This document shows, one piece after another, positions 13,487 to 15,041 of a stretch of DNA of 15,041 nt. Numbering within the stretch: position 1 is the stretch's first letter; each line of letters opens with the position of its first letter. The position numbers and the translations under genes are program-made. The notes beneath the pieces are model-generated. The model did no database searches. It was not told where the DNA came from and saw only the letters and a program-made list of their open reading frames with translations. The stretch lies in contig PMDX01000088.1 of NCBI GenBank assembly GCA_003154635.1, positions 1-15,041 of the forward strand, read 5' to 3'. Source of the DNA: Actinomycetota bacterium (GTDB lineage: Bacteria > Actinomycetota > Geothermincolia > Fen-727 > Anoxymicrobiaceae).

Positions 13487-14086
13487 TTGGCACTAGAAGA
13501 CATACTCAGGGCTCTGGAAGAGAAAGCGGAAGTCCGAATAGAGGCTGTACAATCAGACGCCCAGCAACGGGTCGCCGAGATCACCTCGGAGGTTGAGAGG
13601 GACTCGGATCGGACCAGACGGGCAAGGCTCAAGAAGGTCGAGGACGCGGTTCGCAGCGAAGCGACGGCAATCGTCTACTCCGCGCAGTTGAAGGCTAAGA
13701 ACGAGCTTATCAAAGCACAGGAAGAGACGGTCGAAGCAGCGTTCCGTTTGGCCGAGCAGAAGCTCAATGAGCTGAGCAAGGAAAACCGTTATCCGAAGAT
13801 ACTCGAGGTACTCCTGAGTGAGGCCCTGGAGTACTTCGGGGGTGGCGAGGTCCTGATACTGATTCGCCCCGAGGACCGCAGCCTTGTTGAGAATCTGATG
13901 TCGGAGAGGAAGCAGCCATACGGCATATCTGATACTCCGCTTGAGTCCTCAGGCGGGCTGATCGTCAGTTCACCGGGGGGCAAGGTCGTCGTGTCCAACA
14001 CCTTTGAGTCAAGGCTCGGGAGGGCGCGGGACAAGCTGAGGCTGGCGATTTCCAAGACTCTATTCGCAGCACGGTCCGAGAACTAA
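13487..14086 (+). CDS. ntpE: V/A-type ATPase peripheral stalk subunit E, 199 aa
   Basis: Second half of the peripheral stalk; it pairs with subunit G/H and binds the top of the catalytic head through its C-terminal domain. Residues 1-100 form a charged helix (IEAVQSDAQQRVAEI, then AIVYSAQLKAKNELIKAQEETVEAAF). The C-terminal globular part has YPKILEVLLSEALEYFGG, EVLILIRPEDRSLV, the glycine-rich turn SSGGLIVSSPGGKVVVSNTFESRL and a last helix. This layout and the GGLIV...NTFESRL stretch are typical of archaeal and bacterial subunit E. The start is TTG 13487 with GGGAAG nine bases ahead. It follows the c subunit by 29 bases. Confidence 0.94.
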   Translation: MALEDILRALEEKAEVRIEAVQSDAQQRVAEITSEVERDSDRTRRARLKKVEDAVRSEATAIVYSAQLKAKNELIKAQEETVEAAFRLAEQKLNELSKENRYPKILEVLLSEALEYFGGGEVLILIRPEDRSLVENLMSERKQPYGISDTPLESSGGLIVSSPGGKVVVSNTFESRLGRARDKLRLAISKTLFAARSEN

Positions 14087-14107
14087 TTCAACAGCGGGGT
14101 AGGACAA

Positions 14108-15041
14108 TTGGCCAGAGTCGACCTCTCCGATTACGGATACGTTAACGCACGCGTACGAGGCATGCGCTCGCACCTGCTTACTAAAGAGTTCTTTATGAAG
14201 CTGGTGGAAGCAGACAGCTTCGAGACGCTCAACTCGCTGCTTGATCAGACCATCTATCGTCGCGAGGTGAATGAAGCTGTCCTGCTGGACCCGGAGCGGC
14301 CCGACTATGACAGGGCTTTGAGCCTCAACACGGTCGCGGCGTTTCGGAAAGTCCACGACGCGAGCGGTGGGGAAGCGCATCAGCTAGTGACAATCCTTCT
14401 TTCAAGGTATGACTTGCTTAACGTCAAGACCGTCTTGAGAGGGAAGCACAGCGGCGCGACGCCGACCGAGATAACGAACCTGTTGATACCGGTTGGCAGC
14501 TTGCGCATGAGCACGCTGGAACAGATGGCTCAGCAGCGTGAGACGCGCGATGTCATCAGTTACATGGCAAGCCAGCAGGTACCATACGCGCCACCGCTTG
14601 TCGCCGCGTACCAGGTGTATCTAAAGAAGGAACAGGACTTGAGCGTGCTCGAGATAGCGCTCGACAGGTTCCATTACGCGAGCTGCATGGAACAACTCGG
14701 CCGGCGAAGGGACAAGAACGTCGAGATGGTCCGTCAGAACGTCTCGAGCGAGGTAGACATGAAGAACATCTCTACGCTCGTGCGCATCCGTGGGGTCAAG
14801 CTCGAGGACCGTGAGGTCGATAGCCTGCGCATCCCCGGAGGGATGTTGACGGAAGACCAGTTCCTGTCGCTTCATCGCCTGGGAGACATCGTCAGTCTCG
14901 TGAACGATTTCCCGGATTCCAGGTACCGCAAACTTCTCGAGAGAGCACTTGCGGAGTACCAGGAAGAAGATATCGTCGCTTTCTCAAAGGAGCTCGAGCA
15001 CGAGATGGTGCGACGCGGCACGACCGTCAGCAACGTCGACG
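14108..15041 (+). CDS. ntpC: V/A-type ATPase subunit C, 5' part (3' end outside window)
   Basis: Central-rotor socket (subunit C, also called d in some nomenclature) that links the rotor shaft to the c ring. The frame is open for 311 codons to the window edge. It begins ARVDLSDYGYVNARVRGMRSHLL, close to the family start (YxYVNARVRAM), and includes LVTILLSRYDLLNVKTVLRGKHSG, a second repeat around ALDRFHYASCMEQL, and NISTLVRIRGVKL, as expected for the repeated helical bundles of this subunit. The start is TTG 14108, with GGGGTAGGA directly upstream. About 311 of an expected 330-360 residues are present, so only the C-terminus is missing. Subunits F, A, B and D should follow to the right. Confidence 0.93.
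   Translation, partial: MARVDLSDYGYVNARVRGMRSHLLTKEFFMKLVEADSFETLNSLLDQTIYRREVNEAVLLDPERPDYDRALSLNTVAAFRKVHDASGGEAHQLVTILLSRYDLLNVKTVLRGKHSGATPTEITNLLIPVGSLRMSTLEQMAQQRETRDVISYMASQQVPYAPPLVAAYQVYLKKEQDLSVLEIALDRFHYASCMEQLGRRRDKNVEMVRQNVSSEVDMKNISTLVRIRGVKLEDREVDSLRIPGGMLTEDQFLSLHRLGDIVSLVNDFPDSRYRKLLERALAEYQEEDIVAFSKELEHEMVRRGTTVSNVD

Noticed and set aside
1..15041. Defence island, phage, transposon, CRISPR, toxin-antitoxin, tRNA or rRNA
   Set aside because: No integrase, transposase, nuclease, spaced repeats or cloverleaf-like sequence was seen; nearly all bases belong to recognised core genes on one strand.

Overview
The window reads as a chromosomal stretch of a GC-rich, probably anaerobic, deep-branching actinobacterium. 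All genes lie on the + strand. The order ftsH-folE-folP-folB-folK, a DUF2520 Rossmann protein, panC-panD, then coaX is the order I know from Mycobacterium tuberculosis (Rv3610c to Rv3600c) and other Actinobacteria. Two things differ from that layout: a nadA-nadB-nadC block sits between panD and coaX, and an archaeal-style (A/V-type) rotary ATPase operon follows. That combination points to an early-branching, non-model actinobacterial lineage. The taxon is inferred from synteny and cannot be fixed without a database search.

Layout. Positions 1-1055 hold the 3' part of ftsH (membrane AAA+ zinc protease). Positions 1170-3916 hold four folate genes: folE (GTP cyclohydrolase I), an unusually long folP (dihydropteroate synthase with about 145 extra N-terminal residues), folB and folK. 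Positions 3924-6125 hold the DUF2520 dehydrogenase-like protein, panC and panD. Positions 6167-9652 hold nadA, nadB and nadC, the whole de novo route from aspartate to nicotinate mononucleotide. Positions 9702-10475 hold coaX (type III pantothenate kinase). Most junctions are tight (ATGA overlaps or gaps under 50 bases), so folE to coaX looks like one cofactor operon making folate, pantothenate/CoA and NAD. L-aspartate feeds both PanD and NadB. PanB and a recognisable PanE are absent from the window.

Positions 10476-10802 form a control region with at most one small ORF. It holds a strong hairpin, an AT-rich tract with two copies of AAATATTT, an extended -10 promoter, a 9-base-pair inverted repeat over the predicted start point, and an intrinsic terminator ahead of the ribosome binding site of the next operon.

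Positions 10803-15041 hold the start of a V/A-type ATPase operon: peripheral stalk G/H, membrane subunit a/I, proteolipid c/K, stalk E and the 5' part of subunit C. This is the F-I-K-E-C order of Enterococcus hirae ntp and the H-I-K-E-C order of methanogen aha operons; the remaining subunits should lie beyond the right edge. The proteolipid keeps most residues of the Na+ site described for E. hirae NtpK.

I found no tRNA, rRNA, CRISPR array, transposase, phage gene or defence gene. Most of the window is ordinary core metabolism. The less ordinary points are the ATPase leader, the DUF2520 protein, the extended FolP, a paired intergenic repeat placed just before two start codons, and the possible Na+ coupling of the ATPase.
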